Shown: positions 18,926 through 26,885, numbered from the stretch's first letter. The stretch is 64,000 nucleotides of DNA from Duganella phyllosphaerae (GCF_001758785.1 NZ_LROM01000152.1:124001-188000), one strand, 5' to 3'. Translations and numbers: made by a program. The notes: generated from the letters alone by a model not told the origin.

Positions 18926-18959
18926 TCGGATTGCCTTTCATCCGAAAAAAGAGTATAAA
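18926..18959 (+). promoter_or_regulatory. Promoter and candidate operator of the RES-Xre operon
   Basis: TTGCCT (18931-18936) and TATAAA (18954-18959) are separated by exactly 17 bases, a good sigma-70 promoter. An inverted repeat TCGGAT-N8-ATCCGA (18926-18931 and 18940-18945) overlaps the -35 box. A further CGGATT lies just upstream at 18909-18914. This is the expected place for autorepression by the Xre antitoxin. GGAGG at 18972-18976 serves the first gene. Confidence 0.55.
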
Positions 18960-18980
18960 GACTCCACTACCGGAGGATTT

Positions 18981-19415
18981 ATGCTCAACTTTGCCTACCC
19001 CCGCAGCCGCTTCGAGCCCACCGTGCTGGTCGATCTCAACGCCAGGGCCGAGCGCGAACGGTTGTCAACCTCGGCCCTCAAGGGCTTTTTCAAGCTCGCC
19101 GCCACCTGGAAGGTCCGCGACGAGGACGCGCGCCAGCTGCTCGGCGGCCTGTCCAACAGCGCCTGGTACGACTGGAAGAAAAAACCGGAGCGCACGCTGG
19201 AAGTGGACTGCATCACGCGCATTTCCTACTTGCTGGGGATCTACAAGGCGCTGCACATCCTGTACGGCGACCAGCTCGCCGACGAATGGATCAACCTGCC
19301 CAACTCCAACCAGATTTTCGAAGGCCGCACGCCGCTCGCGTACATGCTCGGCGGCGGCCTGCTGGCCATGCAAACCGTGCGTCAGCTGCTCGACGCCCGG
19401 CGCGGGGGCTTGTAA
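18981..19415 (+). CDS. Xre/MbcA/ParS-type antitoxin of a RES-Xre pair
   Basis: A protein of 144 residues starting at ATG 18981, 4 bases after GGAGGATTT begins its spacer. The N-terminal half holds an Xre-type helix-turn-helix (about 40-75, ATWKVRDEDARQLLGGLSNS and WYDWKKKPE). The C-terminal half is the toxin-binding MbcA/ParS/Xre domain (ITRISYLLGIYKALHILYG, ADEWINLPNSNQIFEGRTPL, YMLGGGL), which normally blocks the RES active site. The toxin gene begins immediately after its stop (TAAATG). Such antitoxins repress their own promoter as a complex with the toxin. Confidence 0.9.
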   Translation: MLNFAYPRSRFEPTVLVDLNARAERERLSTSALKGFFKLAATWKVRDEDARQLLGGLSNSAWYDWKKKPERTLEVDCITRISYLLGIYKALHILYGDQLADEWINLPNSNQIFEGRTPLAYMLGGGLLAMQTVRQLLDARRGGL

Positions 19416-20108
19416 ATGGCGGTCAGCCTGGTGCCACCACTGACGGTCCTGCGCCAGTTCGACACCTGCCGCCTGCTGCCCTCGCGCTTCGCCGACGTCG
19501 AGGATTCGGTGCTGGCGCCGCTGGCCGACAACGACGCCCACTTGCGCGACCTGTTCGACCTCGATAACGCCACCAATGCCAGGCTGAAGACCCAAAACGG
19601 CGGCGGCGCGGCCGGCATCAATCTCGATGAACTGGTATTCGGCGTGCCGAACTTCCGCATCATCAACGCCGCCTACACCTACGCCCATCCGCAGGGCAGC
19701 CGCTTCAACGACAGCCGGCGCGGCGCCTGGTACTGCGCGTTCGACGCCGAGACCGCGCTGGCCGAAGTGACCTTCCACAAGACGGTGGAATACGCCGAGA
19801 TCAACCGCTTCGACGACAGCGTGCAGTACCAGTGCATGCTGGCCGACTTTACCGCCACCTTCCACGACCTGCGCGGCCAGCCGCGCTACGAGGCCTGCCT
19901 GGCGGCGGACAGTTACGTGGAGTCACAAACGCTGGCCGAGCGGCTGGTCGATGGCGGTTCGCTGGGCGTGCTGTACCCGAGCGTGCGGCGCCCCGGTGGC
20001 ACCAACCTGGCGTGCTTCCGCCCTGCACTGGTGGGCAATGTCCGCAAGGGCGCGGTCTATCGGTTAACATGGCAAGGCAGCCCGCAACCGAACATCGAAC
20101 TTATTTAA
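19416..20108 (+). CDS. RES-domain toxin
   Basis: A protein of 230 residues with a complete RES domain, named for conserved Arg-Glu-Ser: R96 in GSRFND, E117 in ETALAEVTFH and S189 in LYPSVR. RES toxins deplete NAD+ by glycohydrolysis or phosphorolysis and are related to ADP-ribosyltransferases. The domain is preceded by an N-terminal extension of about 80 residues (VLRQFDTCRLLPSRF), which is common in this group. All key residues are present, so the toxin is likely active. It forms a two-gene type II toxin-antitoxin operon with the Xre gene, with antitoxin first. Confidence 0.92.
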   Translation: MAVSLVPPLTVLRQFDTCRLLPSRFADVEDSVLAPLADNDAHLRDLFDLDNATNARLKTQNGGGAAGINLDELVFGVPNFRIINAAYTYAHPQGSRFNDSRRGAWYCAFDAETALAEVTFHKTVEYAEINRFDDSVQYQCMLADFTATFHDLRGQPRYEACLAADSYVESQTLAERLVDGGSLGVLYPSVRRPGGTNLACFRPALVGNVRKGAVYRLTWQGSPQPNIELI

Positions 20109-20121
20109 TCCCTTATTTGAT

Positions 20122-20451
20122 ATGCAAACCAAACCAGAAAAAGATACCGAACTGCGCGACAAGGTCAACCGCGAAACCGCGCGCATGCCATGGACCGAAC
20201 TGCTCAAGCATTTCGCCCAGGGCAACGTGGTGTGGGTGGCCGACTCGCTCGACCTGGTCGATGTAGCCGTGCGCATCTCGCACGACGACAAGGCCAGCAT
20301 CGGCAAGTGGATGGAAGCGGGCCTGCTGGCCAAGGTCAACGACGAGCAGGCGCAAGGCTGGCTCGAATCGAACGCCCAGCTGTGGGCGTCCGTGGTCAGT
20401 CCGTTCATCCTGGTACAGCAGCAAAAAGCCGTACCAGCCAACCTGCACTAA
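20122..20451 (+). CDS. DUF2288-family protein
   Basis: A small soluble protein of 109 residues matching DUF2288: MPWTELLKHFAQGNVVWVADSLDLVDVA, then VAVRISHDD and KVNDEQAQGW. The family is found widely in proteobacteria and cyanobacteria and has no established role. It starts 13 bases after the RES gene and may be read from the same transcript, although it is not a known part of RES-Xre systems. Its stop overlaps that of the convergent alpha-amylase gene in the sequence CTAA. Confidence 0.8.
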   Translation: MQTKPEKDTELRDKVNRETARMPWTELLKHFAQGNVVWVADSLDLVDVAVRISHDDKASIGKWMEAGLLAKVNDEQAQGWLESNAQLWASVVSPFILVQQQKAVPANLH

Positions 20452-22334
20452 TTTTTAAAACTGCCGCCGTCGAGCGTGAGTGTACCGCCGCAGACCGGCG
20501 TGGTCGCTTCGCGGTTGCCGCTGGCGGTCGTTTGGTTACTTTCCCATACGGCCGAGCCGCCCGCCTTGACGAACTTGTACTGGATAGTGGTGGCCGGCGG
20601 CAGTTGCACGGTGCTCGACCACGGCACGTTGGCGCCGCTGCCTTCGATGGTCATCTGGGTATTTGCGCCCGGGGTCCAGTTGCCCAGGGCCGGCTGGTTG
20701 CCCACCACGTTCAGGTTCTGGCCGAAGGCCGTATTGGCGTTCGCCACGCGGAACGTCACCGGCACCGTGGTGCAGGTGCCGCCGCCCCCGCCACCGCCGC
20801 TGCCGGCGATTTTCTGATTGATGTGCAAAGCCATTGCCGGCACGCCCGATCCGCCATTGCCAGGAATACTCACGCTGATGACGCCATTGCTGGCCACCGT
20901 CACGCTGCCGCCCGTGCACGCCGAGGCGGTGCTGTTCAACTGACCCTGCACCACGTTGCAATAGGTACCGGCCGGCAGCTGGGTTTGCAGCGAAACGTTC
21001 CACGGTGCGCTGTCGTTGTTGATGGCCACATAGCCCTTGGCGCCGCGCGCAAACGCGACCTGGTTGCCGGTGCCGCTGGTGAAATTGTCCACGCCCTGGC
21101 CACGTGAGACCGCGCGGAACGCCACCATGTTCGAGATATCGCTCCAGCGGTGGATGAAATCCCACTGCTGGTTGATGACGGGATTGCCGCTGGCATCGAA
21201 CGGGCTGGCCGATGGCGGCGCCTGGTCATAGCTGGTGAAGCGGAAACCCGAGTGCAGTTGCGCCGCGCCGTATGGCCACGCCAGCATGAAAATGTTGGCC
21301 AGGTCGTAGCGCTTGGTGCCCTGGGTGTCGTTGACGCTGCCCGAAATGTAATTGCTGGCGACCAGCGAGCTGCCATTGCGCTCGGTATCCCAGTTGTTGA
21401 CGAACACAGTCGCCTTCTCGCTCGGGATGAAGCCCCAGCTGCCACCCCAGTTGCCAGGCGTGCCCATGATGGTGCGCACTTGCGCCAGGTTGGCGCCGTT
21501 CTCGTTGCGGAACATGGCTTTTAACGCATACGCATACTGGAACTCGTTCAAGGTGCCGGCGGCAAAATAGGTCGAGCGCACCACGTTACTGTCCGGGATC
21601 ACCTCCTGCGTCACCCACAGCGCCTCGCCCGAGGTGGTCGTCTGCGTGACGCCGCCCATGATGGCCTGGATATCGGACGGCTGCATGTGCTTGGCCGCGT
21701 CGAAGCGCAAGCCATCCACGCCCAGCGCCACCAGCTTGTTCAGGTAGGTTTTCACCTGGCCCTGCACGTAGCTGCCCTCGGTTTTCAGGTCGGGCAAGCC
21801 GCTCAGGCGGCACACCATCACGTTGTTGCGATTACCTGGCGCGCCGTAGTCGCCGCCGGCGATGTCGCACGCCGGGTGGAAATCGCTGGCGCTGAAAAAC
21901 GGGTACGTCAGCGAAGTCGAGTTCCAGGTCGAGCCGTCGGTGGCCGTACCGGCGCCGGCCGCCACGTGGTTGACCACCACGTCCACGTAGATGCGCACCC
22001 CGGCCGCGTGGCAGGTGTTGACCATGGCCTTGAACTCGGCCTCGGTACCCATATTGCTCTTGAGCGAATTGAAATTGACCGGCTGGTACACATCCCACCA
22101 GGTGCCAAGACTGGCTGCAGCCGTTGGCGGCGACACCTGCACGGCGCCGAAGCCCTGCGGGCCCAGGAAGCTGGTGCATTCTCTGGCGATATCGTTCCAC
22201 TTCCAGCGGAACATCTGCACCGACGTGTCGCCGGGGTTGAGCGCGGCGTGCGCGGGGGCCATGGCGGCGGCGCCGAGCAGACCGGCGGCGAACAAGGTGG
22301 CTGGGATGTTGCGCAGTCTCGTGTGGGTCATCAT
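20448..22334 (-). CDS. Secreted alpha-amylase (GH13) with starch-binding CBM20 domain
   Basis: A protein of 628 residues. A signal peptide ends at PAHAA (about residue 31). The GH13 catalytic domain shows region I DVVVNH, region II GLRFDAAKH (nucleophile Asp), region III WVTQEVI (acid Glu) and region IV FVNNWDTERNG. Tryptophan replaces the usual histidine of region IV, as in actinobacterial-type amylases, so this is not a defect. A glycine-rich linker (about 515-527) leads to a C-terminal CBM20 starch-binding domain (VPVTFRVANANTAFGQN, PALGNWTPG, IQYKFVKAGG). It hydrolyses extracellular starch to maltooligosaccharides. It is divergent from a GH43 gene, and the shared intergenic region carries palindromes that are candidate operators. 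Confidence 0.93.
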   Translation of the reverse strand: MMTHTRLRNIPATLFAAGLLGAAAMAPAHAALNPGDTSVQMFRWKWNDIARECTSFLGPQGFGAVQVSPPTAAASLGTWWDVYQPVNFNSLKSNMGTEAEFKAMVNTCHAAGVRIYVDVVVNHVAAGAGTATDGSTWNSTSLTYPFFSASDFHPACDIAGGDYGAPGNRNNVMVCRLSGLPDLKTEGSYVQGQVKTYLNKLVALGVDGLRFDAAKHMQPSDIQAIMGGVTQTTTSGEALWVTQEVIPDSNVVRSTYFAAGTLNEFQYAYALKAMFRNENGANLAQVRTIMGTPGNWGGSWGFIPSEKATVFVNNWDTERNGSSLVASNYISGSVNDTQGTKRYDLANIFMLAWPYGAAQLHSGFRFTSYDQAPPSASPFDASGNPVINQQWDFIHRWSDISNMVAFRAVSRGQGVDNFTSGTGNQVAFARGAKGYVAINNDSAPWNVSLQTQLPAGTYCNVVQGQLNSTASACTGGSVTVASNGVISVSIPGNGGSGVPAMALHINQKIAGSGGGGGGGTCTTVPVTFRVANANTAFGQNLNVVGNQPALGNWTPGANTQMTIEGSGANVPWSSTVQLPPATTIQYKFVKAGGSAVWESNQTTASGNREATTPVCGGTLTLDGGSFKN

Positions 22335-22356
22335 CGTGTCCTTATCGTTATGTTTT

Positions 22357-22374
22357 TGGGAAGCATGTCTCCCA
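22357..22374. promoter_or_regulatory. Palindrome in the leader of the alpha-amylase gene
   Basis: An 18-base near-perfect palindrome, TGGGA-NN-CATG-NN-TCCCA, lies 22 bases upstream of the amylase ATG. It could be an operator overlapping the start of transcription or an RNA hairpin close to the ribosome binding site (AAGGAC). No known binding site is recognised. Confidence 0.35.
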
Positions 22375-22381
22375 CATAAAA

Positions 22382-22396
22382 TGTAGCAGAACTACA
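22382..22396. promoter_or_regulatory. Candidate operator TGTAG-N5-CTACA
   Basis: A short inverted repeat, TGTAG-cagaa-CTACA, about 50-60 bases upstream of the amylase start, where the promoter should be. The half-site TGTAG/CTACA recurs in the larger palindrome 59 bases further on, which suggests one regulator binding twice. Confidence 0.4.
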
Positions 22397-22454
22397 GCTG
22401 ATTTAAAGCGCGATCTTCAAATATTTCTCCTTTTCCCCAAACGTCTCAGTAATT

Positions 22455-22478
22455 CGACTACAGAAATTTTTGTAGTCG
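22455..22478. promoter_or_regulatory. Candidate operator CGACTACA-N8-TGTAGTCG
   Basis: Perfect 8-base inverted arms around an AT-rich 8-base spacer, with the whole 24-mer symmetric except at two paired positions. It shares its half-site core with the site at 22382-22396. It lies between the divergent alpha-amylase and GH43 genes and could serve a LacI-type carbohydrate regulator; the regulator itself is not in the window. Confidence 0.45.
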
Positions 22479-22591
22479 CGATATGGATCCCGGTATCGCT
22501 GCGCGCAAAAAAATGATTAGACGACCCGCGCTGGTCGGCACAGCATGGCGTACTGCCGCGTTGACGGCATCGATAAAAAACGGAGACCAAA

Positions 22592-23512
22592 TTGAACATC
22601 ATGAAAAAATGGGTGGCCGCAGGCTGCCTGGTGCTGGCCTCGGCCGGCGCCGCTGCCGCCACCTGGACCCTGACCGGCGACATCGTCAGCCATGACCCGC
22701 ATCTGTACAAGGCGGCCAATACCTGGTGGATCGTGGAGACCAGCGATACCGGCGTGGGCGTCAAGTACTCGGCCAATGGCCGCGCGTGGACCCAGGGCGT
22801 GCCGATCTTCGGCAACGGTTTGCCATGGTGGGGCCAGTACAACGGCAACAAGAAACAGGCATGGGCGCCAGACCTGCACGAGTGGAACGGCAAGGCCATC
22901 CTGTATTACGCGGTATCGACCTTCGGCAGCCAGAAGTCGGCGATCGGCCTGGCCACCGCATCGAGCCTCGCCCAGGGTAACTGGGTGGACCAGGGCGCCA
23001 TCCTCACGTCCGCACCCGGCGATAACTTCAATGCCATCGATCCCAACTTTTTTGTGGACAAGGCCGGCCAGCCGTGGCTCAGTTACGGCTCGTTCCAGAC
23101 CGGGATCTACATCACGCGGGTGGACGCCAACACCCTGAAACCGTTCGGCGCCAAGACCCGGCTGGCGACCGATTCGATCGGCATCGAGAACCCGTTCATC
23201 GTGGCCAACGGTTCGTACTACTACCTGTTCGTCTCCAAGGGAAAATGCTGCGACGGCGCCAACAGCACGTACCGCATCGCCTACGGCCGCTCGACCAGCG
23301 TGACAGGGCCGTACCTGGACAAGAACGGCGTGGACATGCGCAACGGCGGCGGCACCGTGCTCGATGCGGGTGGTGGCCGCTTCATCGCACCGGGCGCGGA
23401 ATCGATCAGCAACGGCGTGCTGGCGCGCCACGCCCTCGACACCCAGAACAACTACACGCCGGTGCTGTTCATGAGCGACCTGTTCTTCACCAACGGCTGG
23501 CCGACGTACTGA
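22592..23512 (+). CDS. Secreted GH43 glycosidase, arabinan endo-1,5-alpha-L-arabinosidase-like
   Basis: A protein of 306 residues. A start at TTG 22592 is favoured because GGAG at 22582-22585 is 6 bases away, whereas the ATG at 22601 is 15 bases away. A signal peptide ends near ASAGAAAA. The five-bladed GH43 propeller residues are visible: Asp base in SHDPHLYK, AWAPDL, Asp modulator in NAIDPNFF, Glu acid in IGIENPFI, and IAPGAES near the end. This subfamily usually cleaves arabinan or related plant polysaccharide. The stop TGA overlaps the ATG of the next gene (TGATG), so the two are translationally coupled. Confidence 0.85.
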   Translation: MNIMKKWVAAGCLVLASAGAAAATWTLTGDIVSHDPHLYKAANTWWIVETSDTGVGVKYSANGRAWTQGVPIFGNGLPWWGQYNGNKKQAWAPDLHEWNGKAILYYAVSTFGSQKSAIGLATASSLAQGNWVDQGAILTSAPGDNFNAIDPNFFVDKAGQPWLSYGSFQTGIYITRVDANTLKPFGAKTRLATDSIGIENPFIVANGSYYYLFVSKGKCCDGANSTYRIAYGRSTSVTGPYLDKNGVDMRNGGGTVLDAGGGRFIAPGAESISNGVLARHALDTQNNYTPVLFMSDLFFTNGWPTY

Positions 23513-24249
23513 TGAAAGCGGTGCCGGTCGCAGTGATCGCGGTGGCGGCGATGCTGGTGATGGCGGCCGTGGTGCTGGTGGCGGCGATGGCGCCGGGCAC
23601 ATGGTCGCCGGGATCGGCACCGGCTGCGCTGCCCTCTGGCCAGACCACAGCGCGGGATGCGGCTGGGACGCCGGGCGACCTTGTGCACCGGGCGGACGGC
23701 GGCGCTGACGCAGCGGCGTTGGCTGCCCTGCCCGCGCCCACCGCGCCGCTGCACACCGGGCCTGCTTTGGCACCTGCGGACAAGCCCGCACTGGCGCTGA
23801 CCGAAGACCACCACCTGATCGCCGACCAGGCGCTGCGCGCAGTGATGGAGGCGTATCTGTCGGACCGGCGCAACCCGCGCCGCTTGGAGCAACTCGATGA
23901 ACACTTGCGCGAACGGCTGCCGGCCGGCGCCGCATCCGAAGCGCACACATTGGCGGCGCGCTACGATGCCTACCTGGCCGCGCACGCTACGCTGCTGAAG
24001 GCGCAGAATTTCGCCGACGAACCGGACCTGCAGCGGCTCACCAGTTGGCAGGCGCAGCGCCGGCAACTGCGCGAGCGCATGCTGGGACCGGAGGTTACCG
24101 AACAGTGGTTCGGCACCGAGGACGCCTACCTGGAGCAGGCGCTGGAAGAACGCCGCCAGCCGGTACGGGCGGTCACCGGGGCAGAGCAACTTCGCGCCCG
24201 GCACCTGCGCGAAGTCGTCGACGTTGCGACTGGGCGACTGCAGCGCTGA
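23512..24249 (+). CDS. Short lipase-chaperone-like protein (LifO family)
   Basis: A protein of 245 residues with one N-terminal membrane anchor (about 4-28), a proline/alanine-rich periplasmic linker, and then helices resembling lipase-specific foldases. ALRAVMEAYLSDRRNPRRLEQL lies where the family has RxxFDYFLSALGE, but most of that motif is lost. RRQLRERMLGPEVTEQWFGTEDAYLEQALEERR (broken here by position only) matches the foldase region with 'GPE..FF.EE.AY'. Family members are about 330-350 residues, so roughly 100 C-terminal residues are missing. No foldase-dependent lipase is adjacent. It may be a decayed gene or a chaperone adapted to the coupled GH43 enzyme. It overlaps the GH43 stop by one base. 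Confidence 0.65.
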   Translation: MKAVPVAVIAVAAMLVMAAVVLVAAMAPGTWSPGSAPAALPSGQTTARDAAGTPGDLVHRADGGADAAALAALPAPTAPLHTGPALAPADKPALALTEDHHLIADQALRAVMEAYLSDRRNPRRLEQLDEHLRERLPAGAASEAHTLAARYDAYLAAHATLLKAQNFADEPDLQRLTSWQAQRRQLRERMLGPEVTEQWFGTEDAYLEQALEERRQPVRAVTGAEQLRARHLREVVDVATGRLQR

Positions 24250-24287
24250 CCTGCGGACGCGCAGCAAAACTGACGACAGCGTACATG

Positions 24288-24312
24288 AAAAAAAGGCCGC
24301 ATCGCTGCGGCC
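24288..24312 (-). terminator. Intrinsic terminator of the RcnB-like gene
   Basis: A 7-bp GC-rich stem (GGCCGCA/TGCGGCC, loop TCGC) at 24295-24312, followed on the minus strand by seven T residues (24294-24288). It lies 29 bases after the RcnB-like stop. On the plus strand the hairpin is followed by CTCAATTTT, so it may also stop transcripts from the GH43 operon. Confidence 0.8.
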
Positions 24313-24340
24313 CTCAATTTTCACTGTACAGCGCTGCCGA

Positions 24341-24781
24341 TCAATTCGACAGGATCAGCGTGGCGATCACGCCGGTGGCAATGCCCACCAGCACGTAGTC
24401 GGCGCCGGTCTGCACCCAGTGGTAGCCGCGCGGTGGCGCGCTCAGGCGGTGCGTGCGCCAGTTATCCACCACGTACTGCTTGCTGCGGTACTGCGGCGGC
24501 AGGCGGTGGCCCTTGTACAGGTCGTGGCGCGGACCGGCGCCGCGATGGCCATTGTTGGCGCCGCGATTGTCGTGGCGATAGTCGTAGCGGTCGTTGCGGC
24601 GATCGCCGTCGAAGTCGCGCCGGTCGTCGTGTTTGTCCTTGTACTTGTTGTTACCATTGCCATTGCCATTGCCGTTGCCATTGCCGCGATGGTCGTCGTT
24701 GCCGCGGCCTTGCGCCATGGCGCTGCCCATGGTGCCAACGAATGCCGCCAGTACTGCGCCGAGGATAATTTTCTTGTTCAT
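24341..24781 (-). CDS. RcnB-family periplasmic protein
   Basis: A protein of 146 residues behind a good AAGGAG site. A signal peptide ends at SAMAQ (about residue 23). An Asn/Gly/Asp/Arg-rich mature N-terminus follows, with a run of Gly-Asn dipeptides, then the conserved RcnB-type core: RHDLYKGHRLPPQYR, YVVDNWRTHRL, PPRGYHWVQTGADYVLV. A C-terminal hydrophobic stretch (VGIATGVIATLILSN) is part of the family motif. RcnB of Escherichia coli helps nickel and cobalt homeostasis; most homologues have no proven role. The gene stands alone, with its own terminator. Confidence 0.85.
   Translation of the reverse strand: MNKKIILGAVLAAFVGTMGSAMAQGRGNDDHRGNGNGNGNGNGNNKYKDKHDDRRDFDGDRRNDRYDYRHDNRGANNGHRGAGPRHDLYKGHRLPPQYRSKQYVVDNWRTHRLSAPPRGYHWVQTGADYVLVGIATGVIATLILSN
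24653..24689 (-). repeat. Short in-frame hexanucleotide repeat coding for Gly-Asn
   Basis: Tandem six-base units (CCATTG on the plus strand, with a variant CCGTTG) encode repeated Gly-Asn in the RcnB-like protein. Perfect and near-perfect copies make slippage changes in length likely without a frameshift. Confidence 0.6.
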
Positions 24782-24890
24782 GTCAGCTCCTTCAGTTAAG
24801 CCCGAAGATTGCTCCGGGATGACTGAAATATACCGTTGGAAAACTTTTGGTTCCGTTCGGTAGCATACATAAGGGTTTTACGTAGGCGCA

Positions 24891-25973
24891 TCAGGTCGGC
24901 GTATCGACCTCGTCCCAGTCACGGTCCTCGAAGCGCACCAGCCAGTTCAGCGCATGGTGGCGCTCCTGCAGCACGCTGTCGTTCAGGCCTGCCGGCACCG
25001 CAGTTTTCTTGAGCAGCGCCTGGCGCGAGGCCCAGTGCAGGCGGTAGTGCAGGTCGAGGGCGTCGAGCACTTCGCTGGCGGTGCGCACGACCGGCTGCTT
25101 GCGCAGGCCCTCGGTGCCGCGCTCGATGACGGTGCTGGAAATGGCCGCGACATCGCAAATCTCATCGGGGAACGGCAGCGCCTCCTGCAACCCCAGCGCC
25201 CATTGCAGCACCAGGATCGCCTCGTAGCGCCACAGGAACTGGGTGATTTCGTGGGCGGTAGGCGCATCCTTGGCCAGGAAGTCGCGCTCCAGTTCGGTGA
25301 GGCCCGCAAACGCTGGCGGAAAGCGCTGCTGCAAATCGGCCACCGCGATCGGGCGCTCGCCCGTCAACGACTCGGCGCGGATCGCCACCACGAACAGCGC
25401 CAGCATGCGGCGCAGCACATCTTCCGGCGTGCGCAGGCGCAGTTCCGGTTCCGACACCACCGGCGGCAAATCGGCAGGCACCGTGACCCCGCGCTGGGCG
25501 ATGACCGCATCGGTGCGCGCCTTGCGGTCCCAGGCCGCAGGAGGGTATGGCAGCGCCGCCTGCGGGTCGCCGTCGGCAGCCGCTGGCTTGAGCAGTGCGC
25601 GTCCCTGCGGATCGAGCACGCTGCCATCGGCCATGAACAGGATGGCGTTGGCGGCTTCGGCCCAGGCCAGCATGGCGGGCATGTCGGCCGGCGCGACGGC
25701 CAGGCTGGCATGTTGCTGCACGCGCTGGATGTGGCGGATCACGTGGTAGCGGGTGCGCGTCATGTTGCCTTTGCCCGCGTCTGCCACGTGGTGCATGAAG
25801 CCGTTGAGATGCTTGGCCAGTTCCGGATCGGCCAGGTTGCGCAGGCCGCCCGTCACGTGCGGAAAATCGCGCGGCGGCAATGGCGCCACGGTAGCGTAGG
25901 CGTTGACCAGGATTTCGTCGCCTTGCGGGGCGGAAGGCGTGGCGGAGAGCAGTTGCTTGAGTCGTTTGAACAT
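24891..25973 (-). CDS. DUF4272-family protein
   Basis: A soluble protein of 360 residues. The C-terminal half matches DUF4272: RLRTPEDVLRRMLALFVVAIRAE, LWRYEAILVLQWALG, LPFPDEICDV and LDLHYRLHWASRQ. The N-terminal 150 residues have no recognised domain. DUF4272 proteins are of unknown function and often occur near other cytoplasmic conserved proteins. The gene starts 18 bases after an aldo/keto reductase gene on the same strand, so co-transcription is likely. No ribosome binding site is obvious at the ATG. Confidence 0.75.
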   Translation of the reverse strand: MFKRLKQLLSATPSAPQGDEILVNAYATVAPLPPRDFPHVTGGLRNLADPELAKHLNGFMHHVADAGKGNMTRTRYHVIRHIQRVQQHASLAVAPADMPAMLAWAEAANAILFMADGSVLDPQGRALLKPAAADGDPQAALPYPPAAWDRKARTDAVIAQRGVTVPADLPPVVSEPELRLRTPEDVLRRMLALFVVAIRAESLTGERPIAVADLQQRFPPAFAGLTELERDFLAKDAPTAHEITQFLWRYEAILVLQWALGLQEALPFPDEICDVAAISSTVIERGTEGLRKQPVVRTASEVLDALDLHYRLHWASRQALLKKTAVPAGLNDSVLQERHHALNWLVRFEDRDWDEVDTPT

Positions 25974-25991
25974 AATCGTTGGTGGCAGTGG

Positions 25992-26831
25992 TTATCTCAT
26001 GTCCAGCGCACGCGCGCGGCGCGGCGGCGGAAAGGCGCGGTCCAGCGCGGCCAGGTCGTCGCTGGTCAGCACGATGTCGGCGGCAGCGCGGTTGGCGCGC
26101 AAGTGTACAGGATCGACCGCCTTGGGGATAGCGATCACGCCGTCCTGGTGCAGCACCCAGGCCAGGGCAATTTGCGCGGGCGTCGCGTGGTGGGTATCGG
26201 CCACTGCCCGCAGGGCAGCATTACCCAACAGGGTTGCCTGTTCGCGCCCGCTGCTCTCGAGCGGCGAATAGGCCATCACCGGCATGCCGCGCGCGCGGCA
26301 CCACGGCAGCAGGTCGAACTCGATGCCGCGCTTGAGCAGGTTGTAGAGCACCTGGTCGGTGGCGGGCGCACCGTAGCCGATGGCCTCCTCCATGCTGGGC
26401 AGATCGAGGTTGCTCACGCCGTAGTCGCCGATCTTGCCGGCCTGCTTGAGGGCCTCGAAGCCGTCGAAGGTTTCGGCCAACGGGTGGTGGCCCTGCCAGT
26501 GCAGCAGGTACAGGTCGATAGAGTCGACCTTCATTCTCCGCAAGCTGCGCTCGCACGCCTCGCGCACGCCGTCGAAGCTGGCATTGTGCGGATAGACCTT
26601 GCTGACCAGGTAGACCTCCGGGCGCCGCCCGGCAATCGCCGCGCCGACCACTTCCTCGGCACCGCCTTCGCCGTACATCTCGGCGGTGTCGATCAGGGTC
26701 ATGCCCAGGTCGAGCCCCAGCTGCAAGGCGCGCACCTCGTCAGCGTAGCGCGTGGCGTCCTCACCCATATTCCAGGTCCCCTGCCCCAACACCGGCACGG
26801 TCACGCCGGACGCAAATGTGACTGTTTTCAT
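25992..26831 (-). CDS. Aldo/keto reductase
   Basis: A protein of 279 residues of the AKR superfamily, NADPH-dependent carbonyl reductases with a TIM barrel. The catalytic tetrad is complete: D48 and Y53 (TLIDTAEMYG), K78 (YLVSKV) and H111 (LYLLHWQG). The NADPH-binding C-terminal part shows MAYSPLE and IPKAVDPVHLRANRAA. The physiological substrate cannot be told from sequence. The start at 26831 (MKTVTFASGVTVP) fits the family. Only 54 bases lie between its ATG and the left end of the RAYT element, so that insertion may have replaced or altered its promoter. Confidence 0.92.
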   Translation of the reverse strand: MKTVTFASGVTVPVLGQGTWNMGEDATRYADEVRALQLGLDLGMTLIDTAEMYGEGGAEEVVGAAIAGRRPEVYLVSKVYPHNASFDGVREACERSLRRMKVDSIDLYLLHWQGHHPLAETFDGFEALKQAGKIGDYGVSNLDLPSMEEAIGYGAPATDQVLYNLLKRGIEFDLLPWCRARGMPVMAYSPLESSGREQATLLGNAALRAVADTHHATPAQIALAWVLHQDGVIAIPKAVDPVHLRANRAAADIVLTSDDLAALDRAFPPPRRARALDMR

Positions 26832-26885
26832 GACAGTACTCCTGTGACGTCAAAGACCGGACAGTGTAACGCTTCGGGGGCAGCG

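Noticed and set aside
21370..21400. Tryptophan in amylase region IV (NNWD) as a sign of an inactive enzyme
   Set aside because: The same NWDTERNG form is known in actinobacterial-type alpha-amylases, and the catalytic Asp, Glu and Asp are all present.
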